From NCBI GenBank assembly GCA_022799115.1, contig JAAWNT010000008.1:33963-97962 (forward strand): DNA of 64,000 nt, given 5' to 3'. This document shows positions 54,616-63,982 of the stretch, one piece after another. The position numbers were made by a program, and so were the translations under genes. Position 1 is the first letter of the stretch, and every line of letters begins with the position of its first letter. The stretch comes from Clostridiales bacterium. Lineage in GTDB: Bacteria > Bacillota > Clostridia > Oscillospirales > Acutalibacteraceae. Under the pieces are notes generated by a model. It had not been told where the DNA came from, did not search any database, and was given only the letters and a program-made list of their open reading frames with translations.

Positions 54616-55757
54616 TACTTTAGCCACATAAAGTTGGTATCGTTGACCATGTTGTCAAGACCGTACAAGATCAAAATCTGATCGATTTCTTCTTCCTTGA
54701 TTAACCGAGTCAGGGCGGTTTTGTAATAACGCAAATCCACCATATAAATTTCTTTATATTGTTCCGCTAGGAATGGCGCCAGGCAATGTCCGAATGAATC
54801 CTTAATCAGAAGCAGTTTGCCCTTGGGCGCATCTGCATTTGTGATCTTTGTATACCCATGGTTGCCGTCCAGAAAGACAGGATACTTGTCGGTTTCCTCC
54901 AAATGAGAAGGAAAAAACAGGCTGTTGCTCTCCTGCGCCGGCTTCCCGGTTTCCTCAATGCGCACCGAAAGATTGGTTAGGGACGGGTTTTTCCAGATCT
55001 CAATGGTATCGGGCGCAGTTAACCAATATCCGCTGTGAGAATAGGTGGTGCCATAAAATCCTTCATACCGTTCAATCTGATATTGCGCCGGTTCTCCCGG
55101 CATGTACCCCAGCGCCGTACCCAGGGTGTGATATCCCCAATAAGCGCCTTCGCTGGTCCAATGATGGTCCGTCTTGTAGTACAATTGCGCTTGCTCTCTT
55201 TGTTTCAGAAACGGACTGCGGAAATCCACAAATTGGACAGACGTATCCAAGGAGGCGGAGAGCGCGTCCAGTATCTCCCCATCGTGATAGGGTTTGTGCA
55301 CGGCGGGGAGGGATTGCTCCATCACATATCCCGTGGAAGGAACCACAGCCATGACGGCGGGAACGTTGGCAGACCGCACAAAGGCATTGATATCGTCCAC
55401 ATTCTTTTGCAGCTTTTCCTGATCGAAAACCACCGGTTGGTTGATAAGATAGCCGTCGTTTCCCAAATAGATGTCCCCAGCACCGTTTCTGCCGCTGAAC
55501 AGATTATAATAGGCGTTTAATCCCACGAACAGTTTTCGTCCGGCAAAGTGATCGGAGAGATAGTTCTCTACGCTTTTGCCAAAGCTGCCGTCAGAAAGGG
55601 ATTTCAGGGTAAAAGAAGGCGGGGACTCCAACACCCTTTTTTCATCGGGGGAGAAATCCTGCTTGGGCAGCGCCCAAAAAAGCATGGTCATAACGGCGAT
55701 AAAAGCACAGAAGACGATGGCGGGCGCATACTTTTTTAATGGTGTGATTCGTTTCAT
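54615..55757 (-). CDS. DHHW family protein (AlgX/AlgJ-like SGNH fold)
   Basis: 380 residues. N-terminal membrane anchor (about 11-30), then an extracellular SGNH-like domain with the family signature YYKTDHHWTSEGAY and the Ser region LLLIKDSFGHC. Encoded 12 bases after an MBOAT acyltransferase, the usual pairing: the MBOAT brings acyl groups across the membrane and the DHHW/AlgX-like protein places them on surface polysaccharide. Starts with GGCAAGG at the ribosome site. Confidence 0.88.
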   Translation of the reverse strand: MKRITPLKKYAPAIVFCAFIAVMTMLFWALPKQDFSPDEKRVLESPPSFTLKSLSDGSFGKSVENYLSDHFAGRKLFVGLNAYYNLFSGRNGAGDIYLGNDGYLINQPVVFDQEKLQKNVDDINAFVRSANVPAVMAVVPSTGYVMEQSLPAVHKPYHDGEILDALSASLDTSVQFVDFRSPFLKQREQAQLYYKTDHHWTSEGAYWGYHTLGTALGYMPGEPAQYQIERYEGFYGTTYSHSGYWLTAPDTIEIWKNPSLTNLSVRIEETGKPAQESNSLFFPSHLEETDKYPVFLDGNHGYTKITNADAPKGKLLLIKDSFGHCLAPFLAEQYKEIYMVDLRYYKTALTRLIKEEEIDQILILYGLDNMVNDTNFMWLK

Positions 55758-55769
55758 CTTCCTTGCCTC

Positions 55770-57167
55770 CTAAAATCGAAAATACAAAAACGGATTGTAG
55801 CTCTGGCTGACCAGGGTGGCGGTGCACACAACCAACGCCAGCAGGCACGCGGCGGATTCCGAGATCCAGGTGTAACGCATGTCCTTTATTTTTTCATACA
55901 GCTTATGGATCAAGGGGGTGCTGGCTACTCCGGCAATCACCAGCAACGGCAGGTAGGAGAGGGTGAGGGACAGGGCTTCTCCGCCAATGAGACCGGCGCT
56001 GCCGCTGAATAAAAGACCAAAGTACCGGAACATCTCGGGGGTGCTTTCAAAGTAGAAAATCACCCAGCCCAACACGATGAGCGCCAGTGCGTACAGGTGG
56101 GAAACAATCGGGGGAGCTTTTTCCAGGCGCTTAAGCAGGAAGAATTTCTCTATGACGAGAATCAATCCAAAATAAAGTCCCCACAGAATAAAGTTCCAGC
56201 TTGCCCCATGCCACAGTCCGGTTAAAAACCACACAATCAGCAGATTAAGCAGAAGGCGGGGTTTTCCCTTTCGGTTCCCACCCAGGGGGATGTAGACGTA
56301 TTCCCGAAACCAGGTGCCCAGTGAAATGTGCCACCGTCGCCAAAATTCCGTGATGCTTTTGGAGATATAGGGATAGTTGAAGTTAATCAGGAATTCAAAG
56401 CCCAACATATTTCCCAGCCCGCGGGCCATATCGGAGTAACCGCTGAAATCGAAATAAATCTGAAAGGTAAAAGCGATGATGCCCACCCAGGAACCAAGCA
56501 CGCCGTTTGTGTCCATGGTCAGGCGCAGGTTGTCCCATAAAATCCCCATCTGGTTGGCGATCAGCACTTTTTTTGCCAGACCCACTAAAAACAGCTTGCC
56601 CCCATGGGTAAATTGATCCAGATTTTCCACCCGGCGGTCCAGCTGGTCCGCGACATCCTGATAGCGCACGATGGGACCGGCGATCAGCTGGGGAAACAGC
56701 GCCACATAGGTGCCGAAGGTGACGACGCTGCGCTGCACGCTGGTTTCCCGGCGATAAACATCAATCACGTAGGACATAATCTGGAACGTGTAAAAGGAAA
56801 TCCCGATGGGCAGAGGGATGTTCGGCGTGGGAACGCCCGAGAACAGGGGGATGCTTTTTAACATCCCCACCACAAAGCCGGCGTATTTGAAGAATCCAAG
56901 CAGACCTAAATTGACAACAATACAAGTCACCAATAGGATTTTTGCAGTGCGCTGGTTGTCCCGATACTTGTTGATGAGCAGTCCGTATATGTAGTTAACC
57001 ACGGTGGAAAAGATCATCACTAAGATAAAGACCGGTTCTCCCCATCCGTAGAAAATCAGGTTTGCCACAAATAAAAACAGATTCCGATAGCGCCTGGGAG
57101 TGATGTAATAGATTATAAGAACAGTGGGCAGGTAGAGGAATAAAAACAATAGACTGGAAAAAACCAA
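55770..57167 (-). CDS. MBOAT family O-acyltransferase (AlgI-like)
   Basis: 465 residues with about ten membrane segments. Signature residues: FWRRWHISLGTWFREYVYIP (His280) and TGLWHGASWNF with the catalytic His320. Moves acetyl or other acyl groups to exported polysaccharide or wall polymers. First gene of a pair with the DHHW gene; a terminator upstream separates it from the DUF4358 gene. Confidence 0.93.
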   Translation of the reverse strand: MVFSSLLFLFLYLPTVLIIYYITPRRYRNLFLFVANLIFYGWGEPVFILVMIFSTVVNYIYGLLINKYRDNQRTAKILLVTCIVVNLGLLGFFKYAGFVVGMLKSIPLFSGVPTPNIPLPIGISFYTFQIMSYVIDVYRRETSVQRSVVTFGTYVALFPQLIAGPIVRYQDVADQLDRRVENLDQFTHGGKLFLVGLAKKVLIANQMGILWDNLRLTMDTNGVLGSWVGIIAFTFQIYFDFSGYSDMARGLGNMLGFEFLINFNYPYISKSITEFWRRWHISLGTWFREYVYIPLGGNRKGKPRLLLNLLIVWFLTGLWHGASWNFILWGLYFGLILVIEKFFLLKRLEKAPPIVSHLYALALIVLGWVIFYFESTPEMFRYFGLLFSGSAGLIGGEALSLTLSYLPLLVIAGVASTPLIHKLYEKIKDMRYTWISESAACLLALVVCTATLVSQSYNPFLYFRF

Positions 57168-57192
57168 CTGCGATCACCCTTTTCAAAGAAAT

Positions 57193-57220
57193 AAAAAAAC
57201 GGAGCGGCTGAAACCGCTCC
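57193..57220 (-). terminator. Terminator of the DUF4358 gene
   Basis: On the minus strand GGAGCGG / CCGCTCC with a 6-base loop, then seven T. It lies between DUF4358 and MBOAT genes. Confidence 0.88.
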
Positions 57221-57264
57221 GCCGGTATTCGTTTCGGCAAAGTATCTCTTGGCCGTTAAAGGCG

Positions 57265-57726
57265 TTACTTGATAAAACTTCCATAAATGGAATTGAGTTT
57301 TTCATACTCAGGGGAAACCAACATACACACATAATTGCCCGTTACCTGCACGCTGCATTTTTGAATTAAGGCGTATCCTTCCGGATTATAATTTTTTGCC
57401 TCGTTGCCTTTATTGGTCAAGCGCTGTTCCAACGCCTTTTGTATACGCGACGCGGCGTCCGCATCCTTGGCTTCAACCAGAGCCAGCTCGTCTGGATTCA
57501 GGCCGTCGGAAAGAATCTTTCCCTGAAACTGCTTGACGTCTTCCGGCTGGATCCCGTACATATCGGTAAGGTCTGATTCGTCCAGTTCGATCATTTCGGA
57601 TAAAGTCACTTGCTTTTCCATTTCCTCCATCACCTGTCCTAAGTCCACATCCTGGACAGATGCGGCGCATCCGGAAAAAATCAACATAACAAAAAGGATC
57701 GGCAGCAATTGTTTGATTCGTTTCAT
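57265..57726 (-). CDS. DUF4358 lipoprotein
   Basis: 153 residues from ATG 57726. Signal peptide with lipobox MLIFSGCAAS; mature part of about 130 residues has the DUF4358 pattern (YGIQPEDVKQFQGKI, EAKDADAASRIQKALEQR, CSVQVTGNYVCMLVS). These lipoproteins commonly sit beside MBOAT/SGNH surface-acylation genes. Ribosome site CGGAG. Confidence 0.85.
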   Translation of the reverse strand: MKRIKQLLPILFVMLIFSGCAASVQDVDLGQVMEEMEKQVTLSEMIELDESDLTDMYGIQPEDVKQFQGKILSDGLNPDELALVEAKDADAASRIQKALEQRLTNKGNEAKNYNPEGYALIQKCSVQVTGNYVCMLVSPEYEKLNSIYGSFIK

Positions 57727-57799
57727 TGGATAAGCACTCCGTTCATAGTTTTGATTGGGAACCTGCAAGGCCCGTCCCCATAAAAGCGATGCATTCCTG

Positions 57800-58741
57800 T
57801 TAGACCAATGAATTTAAGGTGTCCACCCACACCGAACAGGCGAGGTCGGTAAAATGGATTCCCATGGATTCCGGATCGCTGCAAAATTCCGCGATCAAAT
57901 ATCCGTCTGGGTCCATCATACTGGAGGCGACGTCTACATCAGTATACCCTTTGGCCTCACAGTATGCGCTCAGCCTTTTGTTATATGCCTGGATGGTGGT
58001 GTTGTTGAGCTTGGTTTTCTCCATTCCCTTGAGCATGGGTGTGACCGATTGCAAATAAATAGAAGCGTGAGGAGACTTGGCCCGAATTTGATTAATCAAG
58101 GTATCGAGGTTTTCCATAGCCTTGTCCACGCCATAAAGACCGATATCGTTCATACCCAGCATGAGAAATACCTTATTGGCGCCCGATTTGCAGATCGATT
58201 CATCCAATGTCATCTTTTGGCCTTGATAGGTGGGATGCACGGAATCCGACGTCACAGGCATCAGGGAATTGCCGCTGCCTAAACTGCCGGACACCAAAAA
58301 TTGAGCGTCTCCCAGGGTATGGAATCCATCTTTGCGCTGTTTCATGGCGTAATATTTTAGCTTCAGGCTGACCGAATCTCCAACAAAGACCGCATCGTCA
58401 AAGAAATGTTCTCCATATAAAACGGTCGAATTGTCCGGTTTGCTAACTATGGAAACTTGGGAGTTCGTTTGGGGGCTGGACGGAGACGTTGCGCCGGAGG
58501 GCTTGGATGTGGATGGCGGTTCGGATACTGGGGCTTGAGAGGGGTTCGATTCCGTCAAAGAGGAATCCGAGGCCGCCAAACCGGAGGAAACCGTTTCCAG
58601 ACCTTCCGAAAAGGAGGCGATGGAGTCCAGGGAATCCGGTTTCGAAGAGGCAGAGGGCTGCTGACCGCAACCGGTAAAAAGGATACATGCGGCCGCCAGC
58701 AAAGCGGATACCCTTAGGGAAAAGGATGAATTCCATTTCAT
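57800..58741 (-). CDS. SGNH/GDSL hydrolase-type lipoprotein
   Basis: 313 residues from ATG 58741 (TGGTGA upstream; in-frame ATGs at 58753 and 58762 are alternatives). Lipobox ILFTGCGQQ, a Ser/Pro-rich linker of about 90 residues, then the SGNH domain: VFVGDSVS (Ser), FLMLGMNDIG (Gly, Asn) and GIHFTDLACSVW (His). It likely adds or removes acyl groups on surface glycans with the neighbouring MBOAT set. Confidence 0.88.
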   Translation of the reverse strand: MKWNSSFSLRVSALLAAACILFTGCGQQPSASSKPDSLDSIASFSEGLETVSSGLAASDSSLTESNPSQAPVSEPPSTSKPSGATSPSSPQTNSQVSIVSKPDNSTVLYGEHFFDDAVFVGDSVSLKLKYYAMKQRKDGFHTLGDAQFLVSGSLGSGNSLMPVTSDSVHPTYQGQKMTLDESICKSGANKVFLMLGMNDIGLYGVDKAMENLDTLINQIRAKSPHASIYLQSVTPMLKGMEKTKLNNTTIQAYNKRLSAYCEAKGYTDVDVASSMMDPDGYLIAEFCSDPESMGIHFTDLACSVWVDTLNSLV

Positions 58742-58791
58742 TGTTATCACCATATTGTCCATTTCAATTCTGTCTGTCTTTCCTACGTTTA

Positions 58792-58819
58792 ATGTTACCA
58801 TATTGTAAACAGGTGTCAA
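58792..58819 (-). promoter_or_regulatory. Promoter TTGACA-16-TAACAT
   Basis: Consensus -35 at 58814-58819 and -10 at 58792-58797 on the minus strand, about 50 bases before the SGNH gene. Confidence 0.7.
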
Positions 58820-58859
58820 GTTATTTCTATGATAATATCATTACAATTTTTTAATCATC

Positions 58860-59084
58860 CTGTTATTTTTTAGGGAGAGATCGTGGAAGAAAAACCGTCG
58901 CCGTATGCAGGAAAATGCGAAACGTGGAAAAGGGCGGATCGGTGGCGACAAGCCCCTGCAAGATGGATCTCAACTCGAATGCCGGGGGCGGGAACAAACC
59001 GTAAGAAGCCTTTCAAACGCCGCCCTTGTTTCTCGACAAAAATTACAGGCAGGCTGTGCTACCATTTTTTACCGAACAAATGCG
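58860..59084. other. Unassigned spacer with pairing segments
   Basis: No convincing gene. On the plus strand GTCGCC (about 58898) can pair with GGCGAC (about 58945), and GCAGG with CCTGC just inside and outside it, a pseudoknot-like order. Short open frames exist but lack ribosome sites or known motifs. Confidence 0.3.
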
Positions 59085-60119
59085 TTATTGCGTTAGCTGT
59101 CCGTCCTGAATCTCATAAGTGCGGTAAAATTCCTTGGTTTCCGCTATGCGGGTAACGGCGGATTGATTCTTTTGCAGGAGGCGTGTGATGGCGTATAGAT
59201 CAATCCAGATTTCGCTGTTGCACTCTTTTTGGCTTTCGTCAAAAATTAGTTCCATCCCCACATGAAGATGACTGGTGGATATATTATTGACGTTTTCTTT
59301 TGTGCTGTAGCCGGTGCGCCCCACATAACCGATCACGTCTCCGGCTTTCACCACCTTGCCCTCCGCCAGATCGGCGTGAAAGGGGCGGTCCTTCCTCAGA
59401 TGAGCATAGTAATAATAGCGCTTTTTATCAAAGCTTCGGATGCCGACCCGCCACCCGCCGTATTGGTTCCACCCCATCACTTCCACCGTTCCGGACTCAA
59501 TGGCTACCACCGGCGTACCGGTTGCGGCCATGAGGTCGTGTCCTACATGGGGCCGGGAAAACCCATAACTGCGGGAGGCGCCGAAGTCGTCGTAGTGATC
59601 GAAGGGAAAGGTTTTCGCAATAGGGGAAAAGGCCTTTAGGCCATATTTTTCCTTCCACTCCAGTTGGTCGGAGCCCTCTACGGGAACCTGCACCTTATAT
59701 TCTCCCACAAACTGATCCAATACGGCGGAATAAGCCTCATAATAATAAGAATAGTATTTCATATCCTTGGTCAGTTCCTCCATGGTCTGGCCGCCTTTGA
59801 GTTTTTCCGCCAGAGAGTCCAGGTCGGATGCTTTGTAACGGGAGAAGTCGCCGCCGTATCGCGCGCCCAGATAGGAAAGAAGTTCAATCCAGTGCAACGG
59901 GTGTTCCTCTTCATGGGTTTCGATATCCAATTTCATCGCCTTTTCCAAGGCCTCGTAGGTGACGTTGAATTCCACCCACTTTATGTAATCGGATTTTTTA
60001 TCGGCCTGGGCCGATGTGGACAGAACCTGGGAGGCTGTTGATTGAAACACCAGGATCACGGAAAGTAAAATCACCGCCATAGCGATGAGAATGACGGTCT
60101 TGCGGGACGGTCGTTTCAA
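59085..60119 (-). CDS. M23 family metallopeptidase
   Basis: 344 residues from TTG 60119, chosen because AGGTGAT precedes it and a 12-base inverted repeat occupies the sequence upstream; ATG 60155 has no ribosome site. Basic N-terminus, one membrane anchor (about 9-28), a helical region, then the LytM domain with PHVGHD (His/Asp zinc ligands about 191-195), AHL (about 239-241) and HLH (about 284-286). Cuts cell-wall peptides; in spore formers such proteins may act in engulfment or the forespore channel. Confidence 0.92.
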   Translation of the reverse strand: MKRPSRKTVILIAMAVILLSVILVFQSTASQVLSTSAQADKKSDYIKWVEFNVTYEALEKAMKLDIETHEEEHPLHWIELLSYLGARYGGDFSRYKASDLDSLAEKLKGGQTMEELTKDMKYYSYYYEAYSAVLDQFVGEYKVQVPVEGSDQLEWKEKYGLKAFSPIAKTFPFDHYDDFGASRSYGFSRPHVGHDLMAATGTPVVAIESGTVEVMGWNQYGGWRVGIRSFDKKRYYYYAHLRKDRPFHADLAEGKVVKAGDVIGYVGRTGYSTKENVNNISTSHLHVGMELIFDESQKECNSEIWIDLYAITRLLQKNQSAVTRIAETKEFYRTYEIQDGQLTQ

Positions 60120-60130
60120 ATTTATCACCT

Positions 60131-60170
60131 GCATTCCACATAATGATCGCTTCATATATATGTGGAATGC
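60131..60170. repeat. Inverted repeat GCATTCCACATA / TATGTGGAATGC
   Basis: Perfect 12-base arms (60131-60142, 60159-60170) just upstream of the ribosome site of the M23 gene. An operator or an mRNA hairpin. Confidence 0.65.
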
Positions 60171-60247
60171 GGCGATATTATAGATTGTCCTAGAAAATTC
60201 CCACAGGCGACGTCTTGCGGATCAGCCGATTGGGAATGTGCAAACGG

Positions 60248-60409
60248 CTACAGGTCGTCCGCGTCTTGCACGGGAACGCCTCCGTCGATGGGAGTGCCGG
60301 TATAGCTTCCACTCACATCCGACGAGATTTCTCCCTTGCCCTCTTGACGCAGTACCTTTGCAACCTCTTGCGCCTGATTGGATGTCTGTTCGTTGCGTTT
60401 TTGGTCCAT
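60248..60409 (-). CDS. Small hydrophilic protein ending QDADDL, 53 aa
   Basis: ATG 60409 with GGGGGTG upstream. MDQKRNEQTSNQAQEVAKVL then GSYTGTPIDGGVPVQDADDL. Very hydrophilic with no Cys or membrane segment. The ending resembles small conserved Clostridial proteins, but I assign no function. The spacer 60410-60673 upstream holds nothing clear. Confidence 0.65.
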   Translation of the reverse strand: MDQKRNEQTSNQAQEVAKVLRQEGKGEISSDVSGSYTGTPIDGGVPVQDADDL

Positions 60410-60673
60410 TTCATTCACCCCCTGTGCAATCGAAAGCCGATGGCTCGCATGGATTCTCTTTGGTGCTCGACGATTTTCCACATTGGAAATGAATCCTGTG
60501 GAAATCGGTGGGATCCCCTGCTGGTTAGGCGGAGAATGCTTTGCAGAAACGGAAGTCCCTGCCACTTAGTATGCGCAGTCAGCCGGCGTTTAATCAATAA
60601 CAGAGTCTTTTTATGATTTTAAAATGGGGTTACCCCAAAATGCGAAATTGTTTTTATAGTAGGAGGAATTGGT

Positions 60674-61606
60674 TTGATATTGACTGTAAATTTGAATCCA
60701 AGTATGGATAAAACCCTGATGGTGGACAATTTGAAGCTGGGAAAGGGAAACCAGGTAACCCCAGTGATCAGCGAGGCCGCGGGGAAAGGAATTAACGTGG
60801 CTTTGACGGTAAAGCATTTGGGAGGAGAGCCGTTTTGCATAGGATTCAATTATACGGCCAACGGAAGGCTGATTACCGCATCGCTGGAACAAGCGGGGAT
60901 CCTTTACGACTTGGTGACGGTTCCAGGTGAATTGCGTACTAATCTAAAGATCGTGGATTCGAGCGCCGGAGTTTGCACCGTACTCACCGAGCCGGGAGGA
61001 TTTGTTCCAGAGGAAGCCATACAGGATTTACGGTTTCGGATTTTGCGGGCGGCGGACCGATGTTCCACCGTTACCCTCAGCGGAAGCGTACCCAAAGGGG
61101 TGCCGCCGGAGATCTACGCAAATCTCATTGAGGATTTGCGCCGCTGCGGCGTCAGAGTGGCGCTGGATGCGGAGGGGGATCTGCTGGAACAGGGGCTAAA
61201 AGCCATCCCTTGGATGGTAAAGCCCAATCTGGAAGAAATGGAAACGCTGTTTGGCACGGTTTATCAAAAGGAAAGTCAGGTGATTGAGGATGCAAAAAAA
61301 ATTATTTCTACCGGAGTTTCCATGGTATGCGTTTCCATGGGGGCGTTGGGAGGGCTGCTTGTGGGCAAAGATTATGCGTATCAATCTCACCCTGCCAAGA
61401 ATTTAAATGTGAAATCTACCAGGGGCGCCGGCGATGCTATGGTGGCAGGTTTGTGTCTGGCGGCGGAAATGAGAAAGACCCCGAAAGAAATGATTCGATA
61501 TGCTACGGCTGCGGCCTGCGCAACCATAACCTTGGAACAAAACCAGATGTGTACTCGGTTGGATTTTGAGGAGATGCTATCCCAAATAGTGGTAAAAACT
61601 CTGTGA
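60674..61606 (+). CDS. PfkB family sugar kinase, 1-phosphofructokinase type
   Basis: 310 residues, start at TTG 60674 (AGGAGG 8 bases upstream). N-terminal ILTVNLNPSMDKT, glycine-rich AAGKGINVALTVKHLGG and the C-terminal STRGAGDAMVAG with the catalytic Asp show the 1-phosphofructokinase/tagatose-6-phosphate kinase subfamily. Phosphorylates a sugar phosphate with ATP. No PTS gene is adjacent, so the exact sugar is open. Confidence 0.9.
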   Translation: MILTVNLNPSMDKTLMVDNLKLGKGNQVTPVISEAAGKGINVALTVKHLGGEPFCIGFNYTANGRLITASLEQAGILYDLVTVPGELRTNLKIVDSSAGVCTVLTEPGGFVPEEAIQDLRFRILRAADRCSTVTLSGSVPKGVPPEIYANLIEDLRRCGVRVALDAEGDLLEQGLKAIPWMVKPNLEEMETLFGTVYQKESQVIEDAKKIISTGVSMVCVSMGALGGLLVGKDYAYQSHPAKNLNVKSTRGAGDAMVAGLCLAAEMRKTPKEMIRYATAAACATITLEQNQMCTRLDFEEMLSQIVVKTL

Positions 61607-61684
61607 TAATAGTACACATAAATTTTTGTGAATATGTAAATAGATACAATATATAATTTAATTTTTCTAAATTTTTTAAACAGT

Positions 61685-61713
61685 TTGACAAATAACGCGT
61701 TGTATGCTATAGT
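61685..61713 (+). promoter_or_regulatory. Promoter TTGACA-17-TATAGT
   Basis: Consensus -35, 5/6 -10 with upstream TGC, 17-base spacing. Gives a leader of about 170 bases for the FIVAR protein gene. Confidence 0.85.
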
Positions 61714-61888
61714 GCAAGCAGTTAAAAAATATTTATTGTTGGACAAATAACCGTAACATTCTGAGTGAAAATCCTTCGTGGAAAATTTTAGAAATAAAAC
61801 GGCGGCTAATTAAAGAAAAAGAATTTTACGGTTTTTGTACATAGCGTTAAGAGCTAACAAACTGAAGAAACAATGGAGGAAATGGACA

Positions 61889-63958
61889 ATGAAAAAGAAC
61901 CGATTTTCAAAAGCGTTGTGCGTTGGTCTTTGCTGCGCTCTTCTGATTAGCGCCGCAGGCAACGCCTTAGTGAACGCGCAAACCCAAGAGACGGAAAGCG
62001 CCGCGTCTTATACAGCGGTTCAAAACGAAGCGGCTCCCGCGGCTGCGGTGGATAAAAGCGTTCTTGAGGCAAAGATTGCCGAGGCCCAAGCGGTGCTGGA
62101 CGAGGCCAAGCAGCAGGGAATTGACGACGATCCGCTGATTAGCGATATCATCGGCTGTATTGCGCTGGGCAATGTGGTGATGGAAAACAAAGACGCCACG
62201 CAGAAAGAAGTGGATGAAGCTGTCGGCCTTTTGGATGAGGCTATCGTTTTTTGGGTGGGCGTGACCATTTCGCTGGAAGAGCTCAACGAGCTCATCGAGG
62301 AGGCCAAGACTTATGAGGGATCGGAAGCCTTCACACAGGAAAGCTACGAATTATTCTTCAGTGCGTTGACCTGTGCCCGGGAGATCGCGGGTGTTCCCAC
62401 GTCCACACCCGATGAGATTATGGACGTCTATTATGAATTACAGATGGCGCTGGACTGCTTGGAGCCCGCCTCCGGCGCTGTGGATCGGGAGAATCTGGCG
62501 GACAATCTGTTTGAAGCCGAAATTATCCTGGCCGCCGAGAAGGAAGAATGGTTTACTCCGGAATCCTACCAGGCGTTTAAAGAGGCCTACGATCAGGCCA
62601 AGCGTGTGTTCAATGACCGGGCTGCTTCCCAGGAGCAGGTCGCATCGGCCAGCGATAGCTTGAAAGACGCCGTCAATCAACTTTTGTATACCCCGGAAGG
62701 ATATTTAGAATATGTCAAGCTGCTCATTGCCTCCGTGGAAGAGGAACTAAACGGCGAGCTGATATATACGGAAAGCAGCTGGAGGGATTACGCAAACGCC
62801 AAAGCAAATCTGCTGGCGGTGGCGGAGGATTTTTATTCTTCCCAAGAGGAATGCGACGCAGCCATTGAGAGCTACCTCACCGCCTGCGGCAACCTGACGG
62901 TGCGGCAGGAATACGTGTCCAAGCTGGATTTGATCGATTTAATCAAAGAGGCGCAGGCGCTGATCGACGGAGAGTATCTCACAGAGGAATCCGCAGACGC
63001 ATTCCAGTCGGTAGTTGATAAAGCACAGGCCGTGGTTGACGATACCAGCGCCACCCAGAAGCAGGTGGATGAGGCGATGCAGGAGATCGCCTTGGCGGCG
63101 TTCACCTGCCGTTTCAGCCAGCAGGGCGTGGAAAAGAAAATCGCGGAAGTGAAACAACAGCTGCTGGATATGAGACAGCAAGGCTTATACGATGACGACG
63201 AAATCCAAGAATGTCTGGATCAGCTGGAAGATATGAGCTCTATGCTCAACGCCGGGATGTTTGAACAATATTACGATGAACTGGTGGCGGGCGTGCTGAC
63301 GATGGAAGCCGCCCTGTCCATGATCTCCTACGATGTACCCGCGTTGCAGAATCTGCTTCAGACGCTGGTAAACGAGTGCAAACCTCTTCTTGACCAGCCG
63401 GAAGAATACTCGGAAAACAGCTTCCATCTGTTCCAAACGGCTTACAATCAAGCGGTCGAGGCGCTGGAAAAGGGAGAGAGCGATCCCGAGAAACTTCTGG
63501 ACGCATTCAGCTACCTCACCAGGACCAAAGGCGCGCTGTTCAGTTATAATCAGGCAATTGAAAACGTGAAAAATATGCTGGAGCAGCACAAGGATACCAT
63601 GGAGAAAAGCGCGGAGTATACCGAGCAATCGTTTGCAGCCTTCCAGACGGCTTATCAGGCGTTGGAGGATCTCTATCATTCTGAGGAGCGGCAAAACATC
63701 GAGGACCTGCTGAATGCCTGCGACCAAGTGGCGATTACGGCTTCCAAACTGGAGAAGGCGACAGCCCCGGATCCCGACCCTGATTCCAAGCCCTCGGAGA
63801 ATCCCTCCGGCAACGGCGGATCCTCCAATAACGGCGGCTCCGGCAGTGGAAACACCACCCAAACCGGCGATCAAACCGCATCCGCATTGGCAATGTCCGC
63901 GGCGGCAATGGCTGCCGCCGGATTGATCGCCTTCAAGACAAGGAAAAAGAATCGGTAA
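61889..63958 (+). CDS. FIVAR-repeat surface protein
   Basis: 689 residues from ATG 61889 (GGAGGAAAT upstream). Signal peptide ends near VNAQ. The body is almost all helical repeats of the FIVAR type, about five to seven, each with a pattern like YTEQSFAAFQTAYQALEDLY or LTEESADAFQSVVDKAQAVV. The C-terminus is a Pro/Gly/Ser linker, TQTGD, a hydrophobic stretch and KTRKKNR, a sortase-type wall anchor with Thr in place of the usual Pro of LPxTG. Likely binds a cell-wall or host ligand. Confidence 0.85.
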   Translation: MKKNRFSKALCVGLCCALLISAAGNALVNAQTQETESAASYTAVQNEAAPAAAVDKSVLEAKIAEAQAVLDEAKQQGIDDDPLISDIIGCIALGNVVMENKDATQKEVDEAVGLLDEAIVFWVGVTISLEELNELIEEAKTYEGSEAFTQESYELFFSALTCAREIAGVPTSTPDEIMDVYYELQMALDCLEPASGAVDRENLADNLFEAEIILAAEKEEWFTPESYQAFKEAYDQAKRVFNDRAASQEQVASASDSLKDAVNQLLYTPEGYLEYVKLLIASVEEELNGELIYTESSWRDYANAKANLLAVAEDFYSSQEECDAAIESYLTACGNLTVRQEYVSKLDLIDLIKEAQALIDGEYLTEESADAFQSVVDKAQAVVDDTSATQKQVDEAMQEIALAAFTCRFSQQGVEKKIAEVKQQLLDMRQQGLYDDDEIQECLDQLEDMSSMLNAGMFEQYYDELVAGVLTMEAALSMISYDVPALQNLLQTLVNECKPLLDQPEEYSENSFHLFQTAYNQAVEALEKGESDPEKLLDAFSYLTRTKGALFSYNQAIENVKNMLEQHKDTMEKSAEYTEQSFAAFQTAYQALEDLYHSEERQNIEDLLNACDQVAITASKLEKATAPDPDPDSKPSENPSGNGGSSNNGGSGSGNTTQTGDQTASALAMSAAAMAAAGLIAFKTRKKNR

Positions 63959-63982
63959 CGGCTAGAATAAAGCAGCAACGGC

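Noticed and set aside
58540..58560. tRNA-like GGTTCGATTCC
   Set aside because: It lies inside the coding sequence of the SGNH lipoprotein and no cloverleaf can be drawn around it.
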